Below, one piece after another: positions 23,303-34,900 of a stretch of DNA of 64,000 nt. Source of the stretch: Fragum whitleyi (lineage: Eukaryota; Mollusca; Bivalvia; Cardiida; Cardiidae); the NCBI GenBank assembly GCA_948146395.1, contig OX411547.1, positions 57,925,066-57,989,065 on the forward strand. Direction: 5' to 3'. Each line of letters starts with the position of its first letter. The first letter of the stretch is position 1. A program made the translations under genes and the position numbers. The notes below the pieces were generated by a model that was not told the DNA's origin, did not search any database, and saw nothing but the letters and a program-made list of their open reading frames with translations.

Positions 23303-23694
23303 TTTTTTTAAAACAGGAGAGTGTTAAGGAACATAAGTATATCAGATCGCACGATACAAAGATAGTTCTGGTATAGACTAAAGGGATAATACGCTAGTTA
23401 AGCGTTGGCCAGTGAAGAATCGCTGCCAAACCGTAATATAGAACTATTGTGGGATAATATAGGACGTCTCTTTTATAGTGTAGAACCACCGTCAGAGGTT
23501 TGGAAATTTGTCAACAGTCATCTTACGGTGAAATAAACAGACATTGTGTGAAATAAACACAGATTCTTTTGTGACATAAACAGCCTTTAAAGTGAAATAA
23601 ACGGTAAACATGTCGCTTTATTGAAATGGATTTTGGCTTTGTGTCGTTTAAGAGTATTTGAAAAATTAAGCGATGAAAGTGGCTCATTCACGAT

Positions 23695-23964
23695 ATATGT
23701 GTCACCCATCAAGCGAAAAGGGACCATCTGGGTAGTGCGTAAAGTGTCGACCCTAGTCAGACTGCGCGGATTGCGCAGACTGACAAGGAACGAAACTTGT
23801 CGCACTTTGCTTATTTCATGAATCTAGAGCGAACATTCTACCTTTCCGTGAAAGAATTTTTGTAATGCGACATCTGGTTGATCTATGCTGGACACAATCT
23901 CTTCTTCAAATATTTGTTTAACAGAGTTCCCAGATAGCCCCTTTTCGCGTGACGGGTCACATAT
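23695..23964. mobile_element. GTGACCCGTCACGCG-family MITE, inverted copy
   Basis: It opens ATATGTGTCACCCATCAAGCG and closes TTTTCGCGTGACGGGTCACATAT. The palindromic centre (GACTGCGCGGATTGCGCAG) lies near the left end, so the copy is inverted relative to 22705. Confidence 0.7.
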
Positions 23965-24218
23965 TATTGATAATTTTACTGACAATAATTATGAAATCAT
24001 TTCATTTTCGCGTTGATGTGTGCATGAATAAAGTCTGATGGGAGAGGAGTTATGTGCAAAGGCACAATTTTATAGTGGAGCCCGAGGATTTTGCTTTGCA
24101 TATTCTCCCGCCATCAGGAATTGACAATATTGCTCGTGTGTCGACGGTATTGATTATTGTATATTGATCAATCTACTGATTCAATTCAGAAATTACCAGT
24201 AATATTGATCAAACCTGC

Positions 24219-24347
24219 ACTGCGTTCAGGATCACCAAACGTTGCAAACAATTTTCCAGTTGTACCCCGCTTTGCACGTGCACCTGCGTGCAAAGCGGGG
24301 TATAATCGGAAGACCGTTTTCACCGTTTGGTGATCCTGAACGCAGGG
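24219..24347. repeat. 129-bp near-perfect hairpin, GCTTTGCAC family, copy 2
   Basis: The arms CTGCGTTCAGGATCACCAAA and complement continue through TATACCCCGCTTTGCACG with few mismatches and almost no loop. Confidence 0.8.
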
Positions 24348-24597
24348 TTGGGTCGCTTAAAGTACGATCCGAGTCAACTAGTTTTACCAACGAAATGCTG
24401 ACAAATACATTCAAATAACTTGGAATGTCATGAACCGAATTCACATAGTGCCCATTAGAGATTGGCCGGCGATGATATGATTTGATATTGTGATCGCCGC
24501 TTATGATATTTTCTTTCTTCTGAATTTCAAACAGCTTTTGCATCTTTTCGGCAGTTTGTAGCGTTTTCGATCGCATCCGAAAGCAGTTGGAACACAT
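24345..24597 (-). CDS. Unrecognised open frame, possibly an exon or relic
   Basis: About 84 codons from ATG at 24597 start with C-x2-C and a basic/helical stretch (KTLQTAEKMQKLFEIQKKE), then become nondescript and run into a palindromic repeat at 24347. The composition looks more protein-like than neighbouring chance frames. There is no family match I recognise and no convincing donor, and the last part is repeat. It may be chance. Confidence 0.15.
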
Positions 24598-24843
24598 TCG
24601 GTGCAGTTTTCGACTGATTCAACTGCGTTATTTACCTATATAATTTACTAAGTTGAAAGTTGACGGTGAATTGGATTAACTTTCGATGGGCGATTCATTT
24701 TAGCCACGGTCTCACTCTGCTCATCTCAAACCCAAAGTTGCAAAGTTTTGAACCGTCACCAGAAAAGGGGCCATCGGGTAGCTTTAATTCTTCACACCTT
24801 TTTCACGAATTATTCCTGCTGTAAACACGTCTTAGGCAGACAT

Positions 24844-24891
24844 TGTAGATTAAGATCAGTCTGCACAGATGTGCAGTCTGATCTTAGCCTA
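24844..24891. repeat. Short hairpin, AAGATCAGTCTGCACA family
   Basis: TAAGATCAGTCTGCACA pairs with TGTGCAGTCTGATCTTA almost perfectly; flanking GTAG/CTAC-like bases extend the stem. Confidence 0.7.
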
Positions 24892-25088
24892 CAGTGCCTG
24901 CTTTCTAATAAATACGAATTGAAGTGAATTTTGAGCCAGACAGATTGAAATGTTGCAAAAATTGGTACAACTAATTTATTTGGAAAAAAAATAATTTAGC
25001 AGGACAATGGTTAAAGTTTAGATAAAATACGAAAACGATATCGATTCTTGTCATCTTCAGCAAAATTTGTCATTTTATAAATGAATGT

Positions 25089-25356
25089 GTGTTCGATGGA
25101 AAAGTCGTAAACGTATTCAAGAATTCTTGCCAGATTTCTCGATCAAACACGTTTTCGCTTATATCAGATGTTTTAACATCACAAAAAGGGCACGTTCCAC
25201 CGTAAGGGGTTGAACGTGCCCTTTTTAGTGATGTTAAAACATCTGATATAAGCGAATAAGTATTTGATCGAGAAATCTGGCAAGAATTCTTGAAAACGTT
25301 TACGACTTTTCCATTTCCATCGAACACTAAAAAGGGTCGCGTTCCACCTTTCGGCG
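25089..25356. repeat. Long near-perfect hairpin upstream of the Ly6-type gene
   Basis: Arms of about 115-120 bp (25089-25203 and 25205-25327) are complementary with only scattered mismatches, from GTGTTCGATGGAAAAGTCG to CTTTTTGTGATG. The segment after the right arm (AAAAAGGGTCGCGTTCCACC) echoes the central loop sequence, suggesting a hairpin element cut from a longer repeating structure. It lies about 0.46 kb before the start at 25813. Confidence 0.75.
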
Positions 25357-25771
25357 ACAAAAGCCATGTAGCTTCAGCTTATCGGAAGGTACGAAGGTTT
25401 TCTAGTGTCATACAAATAATGTCTCCTACAAGGAAACGATTGGAATTTCTTTTATTTTCTATTTCAGGTTTGGTGGCATCTTCACGGATGATTGCATAAA
25501 TAAAACCGATACATAATCCGATAATCCGGAATAGTGTGAAGGATTATTTCATTTCGGTTTATCGAGGTCAACTTATAATGGACAATCATAAGATTAAATG
25601 GATTTAACAATTGTTAATCGGGTTATTAAATTACAGTTTAACACAGATTGGAATTGTGTGGTTGTTTAAGATTCAGTGCTAATACTGTGGATTTTTCCTG
25701 TCTTATTTCTGAAATAAGAGCAACTCCAAGATGGTCTGATATACATTGAAAAGAGACAGGGGTTTCGAATT

Positions 25772-25813
25772 ATGAATGGAGCGAAACCGGCATCTAGGAA
25801 TATTCAGAAGTAA
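25772..25813 (+). promoter_or_regulatory. Upstream ORF overlapping the Ly6-type start codon
   Basis: An ATG at 25772 opens 13 codons and stops at TAA 25811-25813, which shares its last A with the main ATG (TAATG). If the transcript starts upstream of 25772, this arrangement allows termination-reinitiation or leaky scanning to set expression. The transcription start is unknown, so its inclusion in the mRNA is inferred. Confidence 0.4.
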
Positions 25814-25906
25814 TGGAAACTTTGAGAGGTGAACTGATCGCCTATACCTTTTTAATCACGATGTCAATGCTGATTTGGAGTGCGTCGGGCGAAGACGATT
25901 TCTCAG
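25813..25906 (+). CDS. Ly6-type gene, coding exon 1 (signal peptide)
   Basis: It encodes 31 residues plus the first base of a Gly codon. Residues 8-26 are hydrophobic and are followed by an acidic stretch (GEDD), giving a typical signal peptide that is probably cleaved after SASG. The exon ends TCAG with the donor GTTCGT, so the intron is phase 1 and matches the acceptor phase of exon 2. A 13-codon upstream frame ends on the first base of this ATG. Confidence 0.85.
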
Positions 25907-28900
25907 GTTCGTACGATTTTTGTTATCTTCTAAAAGCACCGCCCATGGGTGCCAACCAAAGGCGTATCCAGGGCTTTGAAATGTATACGCACTCAGAAGG
26001 CGACAACCAAAGAATATGTAGGATAAGGGCGATATGAGAACTGTTACAAAATATGAATGCCATCCGTCCGCTCCCTTTTTATGATTTGAACGTTGGTGAA
26101 TAATCAAAACATCGTAACTACATCCTGAATAAGGATGTAGTTTCGATGCTATGATCATTCATCATCGACAATTTTTCATCAAAAGATTATTTATTTTACG
26201 CAATTGCGTAAATTGCGTAATGGGAGCTACGCCCTTGCTAACGCCCGACATCAGATACTGGATAATGCAAAAAATCTTAGTCGAAAAGGGAGCATAGCTC
26301 TTACAAAAATTCTTTTAGAGTTATCTCCTTTGATAGTCTGGATAGCTCTTGTGATGATGAACGCACATGCCATATTTCACGAAGTAATTTTCAATAACAA
26401 TAGAGATATGACCAAGGTTAAAATTAGACCCACCAACGCCTACGCCAACGACACCAATGTTATGACAAAACCTAGGATTTCTCCGAAAGCAGCCGAGCTA
26501 AAAGTAAACAGATATTTTTTTTTGTTCATCAATCTATGAATCTAATGTGACCGGTCATCTTCCCTTAATCACTGGGAATTTAGGAAGCACGAAAATGTAA
26601 ACTTTGACCAGACTGCGCGGACTGCGAAGACTGCCGTTAGTCGACAGTTTTCGTATTAAGCAGATTTCTTTATGTAGCATAAATATGTGACTCGTAAGGC
26701 GAAAAGGTACCAGCTTAGTAGTGCGTAAAGTGTCGACCCCAATCAGCCTGCGCAGTCAGCGCAGTCTGACTGGGGGTCGACACTTTACGCATTTAACTAA
26801 TTTTCTGAATGGTGAATGGACATTCTACCTTTCTGTATTCAAATCTTTAAGATACGACCCGCGATTGATCTGTACTAGAACTAATCTCTGTTTCAAATGT
26901 TTATTTACGGGGTTCCTATATGGCCCTTTTTGTGCGAAGGGTCATGTGCTGTAGCTATGTTCGATGTGCAACCACTTTTCGATCTCTCTCGGACCCGATC
27001 CCCAGGATTTTAGTCGCTTTACGGCGATGAAATTATAACCACGAACGTTCAATTGTATACGCATTGTCATCGAATGACCAGAACGTCGTAGATAAATTAC
27101 GGACAAGCTTAAGTTACGATATTTTGGTATCACACTCGCAAATGACTGAACGCAGCGCTGTCTTACTATATTGACACTTGACGCCATTAACTAATTTTCT
27201 GAATATAGAATGGGCATTCTACCTTTCTGTATTCGAATTTTTAAGATGGGACCCCCGATTGATCTGTACTAGAACCAATCTCTGTTTCAAATGTTTTTAC
27301 GGGGTTTTGTGTGACGGGTGATGTGCATAAGCTATTTTCGAAGTGCAACCACTTGTTGATCTCTGTTGGACACTATCCTCTTTCCAAATATCTTTATTAT
27401 CTTTATTTTAGTCGCTCAACGGCGATGAAATAAGAAATATAAACATACAATTGTGAACGCAATGCCGTCGAGTGGCTAGAGCATCGTGGATAAATCATAT
27501 ACAAGCTGAATGTACGATACTGTTAAAAGTAGACCAGCTAGTAATTGAACGATTTTAGAGTATATAATGCATTTAAAGTTTCGTTTACAAGGCCATAGAA
27601 AGAGTTATTTACAGTCGTGATTTTTGTTTACACATCAAATTAGCCAGTGAGCCCGCTACCATCGATCAATCCTCTTACAGAAGTACACCACGCTGCAATC
27701 AAATAATTGTGTCACTAAAGCAATACGGGATTCTGATGTCGCATCGATCTTAGATGGGACAATATGATGAGAGAATGAATGATATAGAGATGAGAATAGG
27801 GAAAGAATGAGAGGAAGGGGAGAAAGAACAGGAATGAAGAAAGACAGACGGAGGTGCATCAGTGTATAGAGAAAAGATGTAAGCGGGAGACAGGCAGTTC
27901 GTATGAGGGGTTTCCAGCCGCTCTTAAAAAATTTAAGTCATATCTCGGCGGCTGGATCACCTTACTATGGATTCCTTACATTAATACCATATCGATGGCT
28001 CCGTGTTAACTAAGTGATTTCTTTTAGTTTGATTGCGACGAAAGCTAAAAGAGTCGCTCTCTGACACTCGATCCAGATGTTTTAACGTCTCTGAGAGAGA
28101 GGCAGTAGTTTGAACCCATTGCTCTTCAATTCTACAGCTGGGTGAACTGGGGCTGGCTATTAAATTTTCTGTACATAAACACACCACGGCGACCGAAGGG
28201 CTCGAACCACGTACCTCCAGATCACAAGTCGAGCACCTAAAGCACTGAGTCACTGAGGTCATATATAGACACCAATAATAGTCTAGCGCTGATCCCCGCG
28301 ATGTAGTAGAACCAGCCCTGCGTTCGGGGTGACAAAACGGTGCAAACAGTTTTCCAATTATACCCCGCTTTGCACGCAAGTGCACGTGCAAAGTGGGGTA
28401 TAATTGGAAAACTGTTTGCAACGTTTTGTCACCCCGAACTCAGGGCTGATATTTCCAACGTGTGCAGATATACAGATAAGAGGGGATGAGGCCAGTCTAA
28501 AATCTTTATTTCTCAACGAAAACCTATGTTGTGGTTTCTCATTGGAATTGTTCTCCATAGAGTACCAATAACATAGGGTTTGTGCTATAATTATTGAAAT
28601 AATTTTATCTAAAATTCAAATTACCCCCCTCCCCCATATTTGTAGCTCTGCGTTTGTAAACCCTCAGCCATAAGTGTATCGCCGTTATATACTAAGTTAG
28701 CGATTCTCTTTGCAGGGTTTCGAACAAAAAGATATTGTAGCCTGTGCGTGACATTTTCAACAATTTCATATGTGCGTGATATACAGACGTTGATCATTAT
28801 AATACATTAAGAATATAGGCTGACCGTTTGAAGAGGCGTTAAGACCATATATATCTATATAGCGCATAGTAAAGACTCTGCGCATAGTGAAGACTCTGGT

Positions 28901-31900
28901 CAGACTGTGTGGCTGCACAGGCTGATCTGAGTCTTAACGTTGCGCACATGCGAAATTGTTGGAAATGTCACGCAGTGGCTCAAATTATTTTTCCTCGTTG
29001 TGGGACCGGAATATGGTCATAAATATTTCTGAAGTTGTAAAATTTACAGCATCTTTTATCAATAATAAAAAGATAAAATTATATTGCCTTATTGTTGGCC
29101 CCGATTATGGCCATTATTTTTTTCTAAAGATGCAAAATATACAGCATTTATTTTATCAATTTTAAGACAAAGATCGTTCATCTATTCGTAAGTGATGACT
29201 TGAATCTAAACGAACCAGCCCTTCATTCAGGTTTGCATATTGTACCCCGCTTTGCTCGTGCTCTTGCGTGTAAACTAGGGAATGATTTGCAAACAGTTCA
29301 CACCGTTTTGACATCCTGAACGCAGGGTAGCTATACGCTATGAAAACATAAAGCTTACCTTTATTTAATTATTTTTAGCTCCACTGGCCGAAAGGCCAGC
29401 GGGCTATTGTCATGGCGGGCTGTCCGTCGTCCATGCGTACGTCCGTCCGTGCGTGCGTCCGTCCGTCCGTCCGTCCGTCCATAAACTTTTACTTTAAAAA
29501 TCTTCTTCTCATAAAGTACTGGATGGATTTCAATCAAATTTCACAGAAATGTTCCTTGGGTGACCCTCTATCAGATGTCTTTAAAGAATTTTAATCGGTT
29601 GAAAATCATGGCTTTAGGAGGCGTGGCTAATTTCCATATATGGTAATAGGTGGATTTTCTCAGAAATTGATTGATGGATTTTATCCAAACTTCACATGAA
29701 TTATCCTTGAGTGACCCTCTATCAATCTACAAATATATTGTGATCAGATGATTAATGTGTATTTTATGGGCGGAGGTCATTTCTCTATATGTTTTATAGT
29801 GGAAACTTTGAAAATCATTTTCTCAGAATCTTACTGATGGATATCAAGGAATTCCACTGGATTGATTCTTTAGTGATCCTTTATCAGTCTTCAAAAAATT
29901 ATTTTGATCAGATGCAAAATATGTCTTCTATTTTCAGAGGTCATTTCTTTTGATATGTTATATTGTGTAATATCCAATATAGGGTCAAACAAACTTTTTT
30001 AAACTTTAAACAGATGGATTCAACCAAATAATTTTCTGTGAAGATGTATCAAAATACTATCAAGCTTAAAGAATATTTGATTAGATGAACAGTGGGGGTA
30101 CGGACAAAAGCCCCTTAGGACAAAAGCCCCCCGGGACAAAAGCCCCATGGACAAAAGCCCCATGGGACAAAAGCCCCATGCCCTTAACTGAAAAGCGGAC
30201 AAAAGACCCATGGTTATAAAAATGGGATGTTTTTGTGTATTTTTGAAAAAGGTCTCAAAAAGTTATGATTTTTTAGCTCACCTGAGCACATCGTGCTCAA
30301 GGTGAGCTTTTGTGATCATTGAATGTCCGTCGTGCGGTGTGCGTCGTCCGTCTTGCGTCGTGCGTCGTCCGTCGTCCGTCGTCATGCGTCAACAATTTAA
30401 GTGTTTACACTCATGAGGCCACAAATATGGCCAAATCTTCATGAAACTTGGTCAGAATGTTGGTCAGGTCACAAGGATGAACCCTATCGAAAATGGAAAG
30501 GATCCATGCCATATCACGGGAAAAGGGGCCTTAAAGACAATTTTCTTGTTTACACTCTAGAGGCCACAAATATGGCCAAATCTTCATGAAACTTGGTCAG
30601 AATATTGGCCAGGTCACAAGGATGAACTCTATTGAAAATGGAAAGGATACATGTCATATCAAGGGAAAGGGGCCTTAATGACATTTTTCTTGTTTACACG
30701 CTAGAGGCCACAAATATGGCCCAATCTTCATGAAACTTAGTCAGAATGTTGGCCAGGTCACAAGGATAAACCCTATTGAAATTGGTAAGGATCCATGCCA
30801 ATTCTCGGGAAAAGGGGCCTTAATGACAAGTTTCTTGTTTACACCTTAGAGGCCACAAATATGGCCCAATTTTCATGAAACTTGGTCAGATTGTTGGCCA
30901 GGTCACAAAGATGATCCATGCAATATCAAGGGAAAAGGGGCCTTAATGACAATTTTCTTGTTATTACTCTAGAGGGTACAAATGTGGTTCAATCTTATTG
31001 AAACTTGGTCAGAATGTTTGCCATGTCACAAGGATGAACCCTATAGAAAATTGGAAGGATCTATGCCAAATCACAGGAAAAGGGGTCTTAATGACATTTT
31101 TCTTGTTTATGCTTCAGAAGCCAAAAATATGGCCAAATCTTTATGAAACCTTGTCAGATTGTTAGTCAAGTCACAAGGATGAACCCTATTGAAAACGTGA
31201 AGGATCCATAGCATATCAAGGGAAAAGGGGACACAATGACAATTTTATTGTTTACAATCTAGAGGCCACATATATAGCCTAATCTTCATGAAACTTGGTC
31301 AGAATGTTGGTCCGGTCTCAAGGATGAACCCTATCGAAAATCGGAAATATCCATGCCAGGTCACAGGAGAAGGGGTCTTAATGATAATTTTCTTGTTATA
31401 ACTCTAAAATCCACAATTTTGGCCCAAACTTCATGAAACAAATAATTTTTGTGTAGAAATTATCTCCGTTATGACATCTGCCTATTTAATTTGTGCGATC
31501 TCCCAGGGGTCAAAGAGATTCAGGTAAGCGATCTAGGACCATCTTGGTCCTCTTGTATATGAATTTGTGAATATCAATTTGTTAATTGTTTAAAAGAAAT
31601 GAATATTTTAGTCATTTTAATGGAAAGAAAATATTTTGGGGGTGGGGGGGGGGGGGGGGGGGTAAAAGTATTCCTTGGTGAATAAATATCTGTGAAAAGG
31701 TAACTTGGAAAATATCCTCCATTTGGTTTTATATTTCATTATTCAATTGTTTTAAAAAAAAGATTGATATTAGAAAATAATAATAAAAATTTCATAACAG
31801 GTGTGAAAAGACAAAGATATACTTTTTTTCATAATCAATTTTGTCACCACCTTCCATTTTATAAACTACATGTATAGTTATACTTGTGCTCTCAAAGGTG

Positions 31901-34900
31901 TGAAATAAGTCAATAAAAATATTGATTATGTTTCAATGATGTCATGAATGTAAAATGGGTGAATAAAAGAAAAGTAAAGGAATGAAATATTTAGGGTACT
32001 CCTTATCAATGTTTATTTCTTTGTTTGCTGGAATATCTTATAAAATTTTCTTATATCAATCAAATTCAAACAAAACTGATATGATTTGTAAGAAAGAGGA
32101 CTTAAATGATGGTTTTTATTGCTAAGAATTATAAAAAATCACCTTTAATAATGGCAAATAAAGCAAACGAACAAAAAAAAGGATCCATTTAATTTAAATG
32201 TTCAGTAAAAAGTGGAAATTTATATACCAGTATTTGTTAGATTGTGGGGCTTTTGCCCTAGGGGGCTTTTATCCTAGGGGGCTTTTGTCCCAAGGGGCTT
32301 TTGTCCAGGGGGCTTTTGTCTACTGAGTGGCCTACTGAGGTGCACTCTAAGGCATTGGGCAGAATAAATATGTTGGATTTAATGTTTTACTTCTTATCAT
32401 CATTAGTCAGAATTTTGTTTTGATGACAATTATTGTGAAGTAACACCCTTATAACGGAGTTTAATGAAAAGCAGAAAGGTCTACACTCAGAATTTTGTGG
32501 ACAAAGTACTAGTATACTGTACAACAACATTCTGTTACTGTTGAAATTTTTATTTTTGGATTTCAATCAAATTTCACTGGAATGATCCTTGTTTTTTACA
32601 GCCTTATCATCCTCTAATAATCATTATCAGGATAATCAGGCCTGTGGCGAATCAGGCGCCCAAGCGCCTCTAGTTATCATTGTTAAAGTAGCATAATGAC
32701 TCTGTGATTGTTTCAAAATCGGTTTTTATAAAAGAAAACACTTGTTCATTCAGGGCCCGAGGTTATAAAACTTTTCTGATTCTCAATTCAATTTTTTTTC
32801 AAATTTCAATTTGAGATTAAAACCGTAATTCTGTTGTAGTGTTCATTTTAATGTATTCACATAAAAGATAATATTAACAATATTGATATTATCTTTTATT
32901 TTCATACATTTATTTGAATTTAAAATTTGGGAAAATTCTCAGTTGAGCCTGAGAAAAGTTTTATAACCTCGGTCCCAGATGTTTCAGCTCGAACACAGCC
33001 TATTTTTCACATTCGGAGAAAACCGTTATCTCATATGTAAGACATTAAGTGAGATGTGTTATCGTATAATGATGTGCAATGTACATCTTGTTATGTAGAT
33101 TGTCAATTATTATAAATGAACACAGATGTCAGAATGTAATACATCTACAGTCAAGGTCGAATATATACAGTTAATAAGATAGGAAAATTGACACGGTCCA
33201 CTCCAACCTCAACCATTCTAAATCGCTCGTACGGCGCCGCTTCCTTATATTCAAAGCGATTCCTAAGTCGTTAAAAATGTCCAGAAATCATTCAAAACGG
33301 CTTAATTTTTCATGTTTGAAATACTATCATATCATTCAACGGTTTTATTGGCTGATGAGAATTTGAATGTGAAACTTGAATATTAATTTGAGTCTCATAA
33401 AACTATTTATAATAAAGTATGTAATTCTTAGTTCAGCTGCTCAAGATGTGCTTTTAGGACCACCCTACAGTCCGTCGTAGGTCTTGCGTCCTCTGTCGTC
33501 CGTCAACAGTCGTAGGACTTCTCCTCCAGATTAGCTGGGCCAATATCAATGGAACTTTACCAGAATATCTCTTTTAATAGGGCGAAATCATTTTTTAGCC
33601 ATCAATCTTTAAATATGTGACCCTTCGCGCGGGGCCGTCTGGGAACTCCGTAAAATATTATTTTAATAAGAGATTTAATAAGTACAGGACAACCAGAGGT
33701 CGCATTAAAAAAGCTTTCGTAGGAGGGTAGGTTGATAACTCTAGATTCAGAAAATCTGAAATCTTTGAACATTTCCTCCTTTGAACGGATTTCAACCAAC
33801 ATTGGCAGAGATCATCCTTTGATGACTCCTTTCATAAATAGTTAATAAGAATTAGATTGTTCCCCTATTATGGACATAGATCGCCGGGGCTTATTTTGAG
33901 CCTGAACTCTTTAAACATCTTCTCATTAAATAATGGGTGGATTCGAACCAAACCTGGCAGAAATGTTCCTTGGGTGATCCTTTTCAAAAATTGTCCTTGA
34001 AAATATAATTGGCCACCCAATATGGGCGTATCAGGGCGGGACTAAAATTAACGTTTCAATATTTAAATCCATTCTACCAATGGGCGGATTTAAACCAATC
34101 TTGACAAAAATGTAACTTGGGCGACTCTTAATCAAAATAATTCATGAAATTCGATTGGAGCCTAAATAATAGCATGACCCCTTCTTTCTTTTATTCACCT
34201 TATCAATTTCATCATCCTATTTACTGTTTTCAGTGTACTTCGATTTATTAATTTTGTTCAACATGAAAACGTAAATTAATCCTTTCATTTAGATTCATCG
34301 ACCATTTGAACATGATTGCAGAAGGGTTAAAATCAATAACGCATGCTTCAAGAAGGGTAGACCAGCCCAGCGATCAGGGTGACAAATCGGTGCGACTGTT
34401 TGCAAATTATATACCGCTTTGCACGTACACTTGCGTGCAAAGCGGGATCTTATTTACAAACAGTGTGCACCGTTGTGTCATCCTGAACGTAGGACTGCCT
34501 CCTAAAAAGAGGATTTTATGCTAGCACAACGTTTTTAATCTGCATTAAAACCACCCTATCTTTTGGGTACCCATTGAAAACGAAGTGGTAAGGCTTACGA
34601 TCGCTTATTTTGATCAAATTGAACAGAATTAAGGAAATTCCATGAATTGCCTTAATTTGACAGGAAAGATTTATTCATTCCTCTCATTCAAATTCATTCC
34701 AAAATTACGTTGAAATCACATACCAAGTCGATTTCACGACGTTCTTAATTGTACATGTACATGCAAGTAGTTCAAGCCTAAGCCACAAATTGGCTGTCAA
34801 TCTATGGACTAGAAACCCATCAGCAGACGGCCATGAGTCGTAAATGCAGTCCAGTAAAGCTGTCGTTACGACATTTTAGTCTTAAACTGACAACGAGTTC

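Larger units (their letters stand above)
30097..32326. mobile_element. Element bounded by inverted arrays of GACAAAAGCCCC
   Basis: Six copies of GACAAAAGCCCC (one GACAAAAGACCC) at 30107-30215 face five copies of the complement GGGGCTTTTGTCC at 32250-32315. Such inverted subterminal arrays are typical binding sites for a transposase. Outermost bases read CAGTGGGGG on the left and, inverted, CAGTAGAC on the right. The body is AT-rich DNA with a nested tandem-unit element (30274-31556); no protein was recognised. Confidence 0.6.

Noticed and set aside
24232..24344. C-terminal part of the minus-strand frame at 24.2-24.6 kb
   Set aside because: It is the translated arm of a GCTTTGCAC-family hairpin; only the part right of 24345 is kept, at low confidence.
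26204..26539. 111-codon + strand frame with a hydrophobic stretch in Ly6 intron 1
   Set aside because: It has no family features, no splice context and lies between hairpin repeats; the downstream part is low complexity.
28725..28975. A regulatory or structural RNA gene because of the strong GC-rich stem
   Set aside because: Related copies in at least four other places in the window point to a dispersed hairpin repeat.
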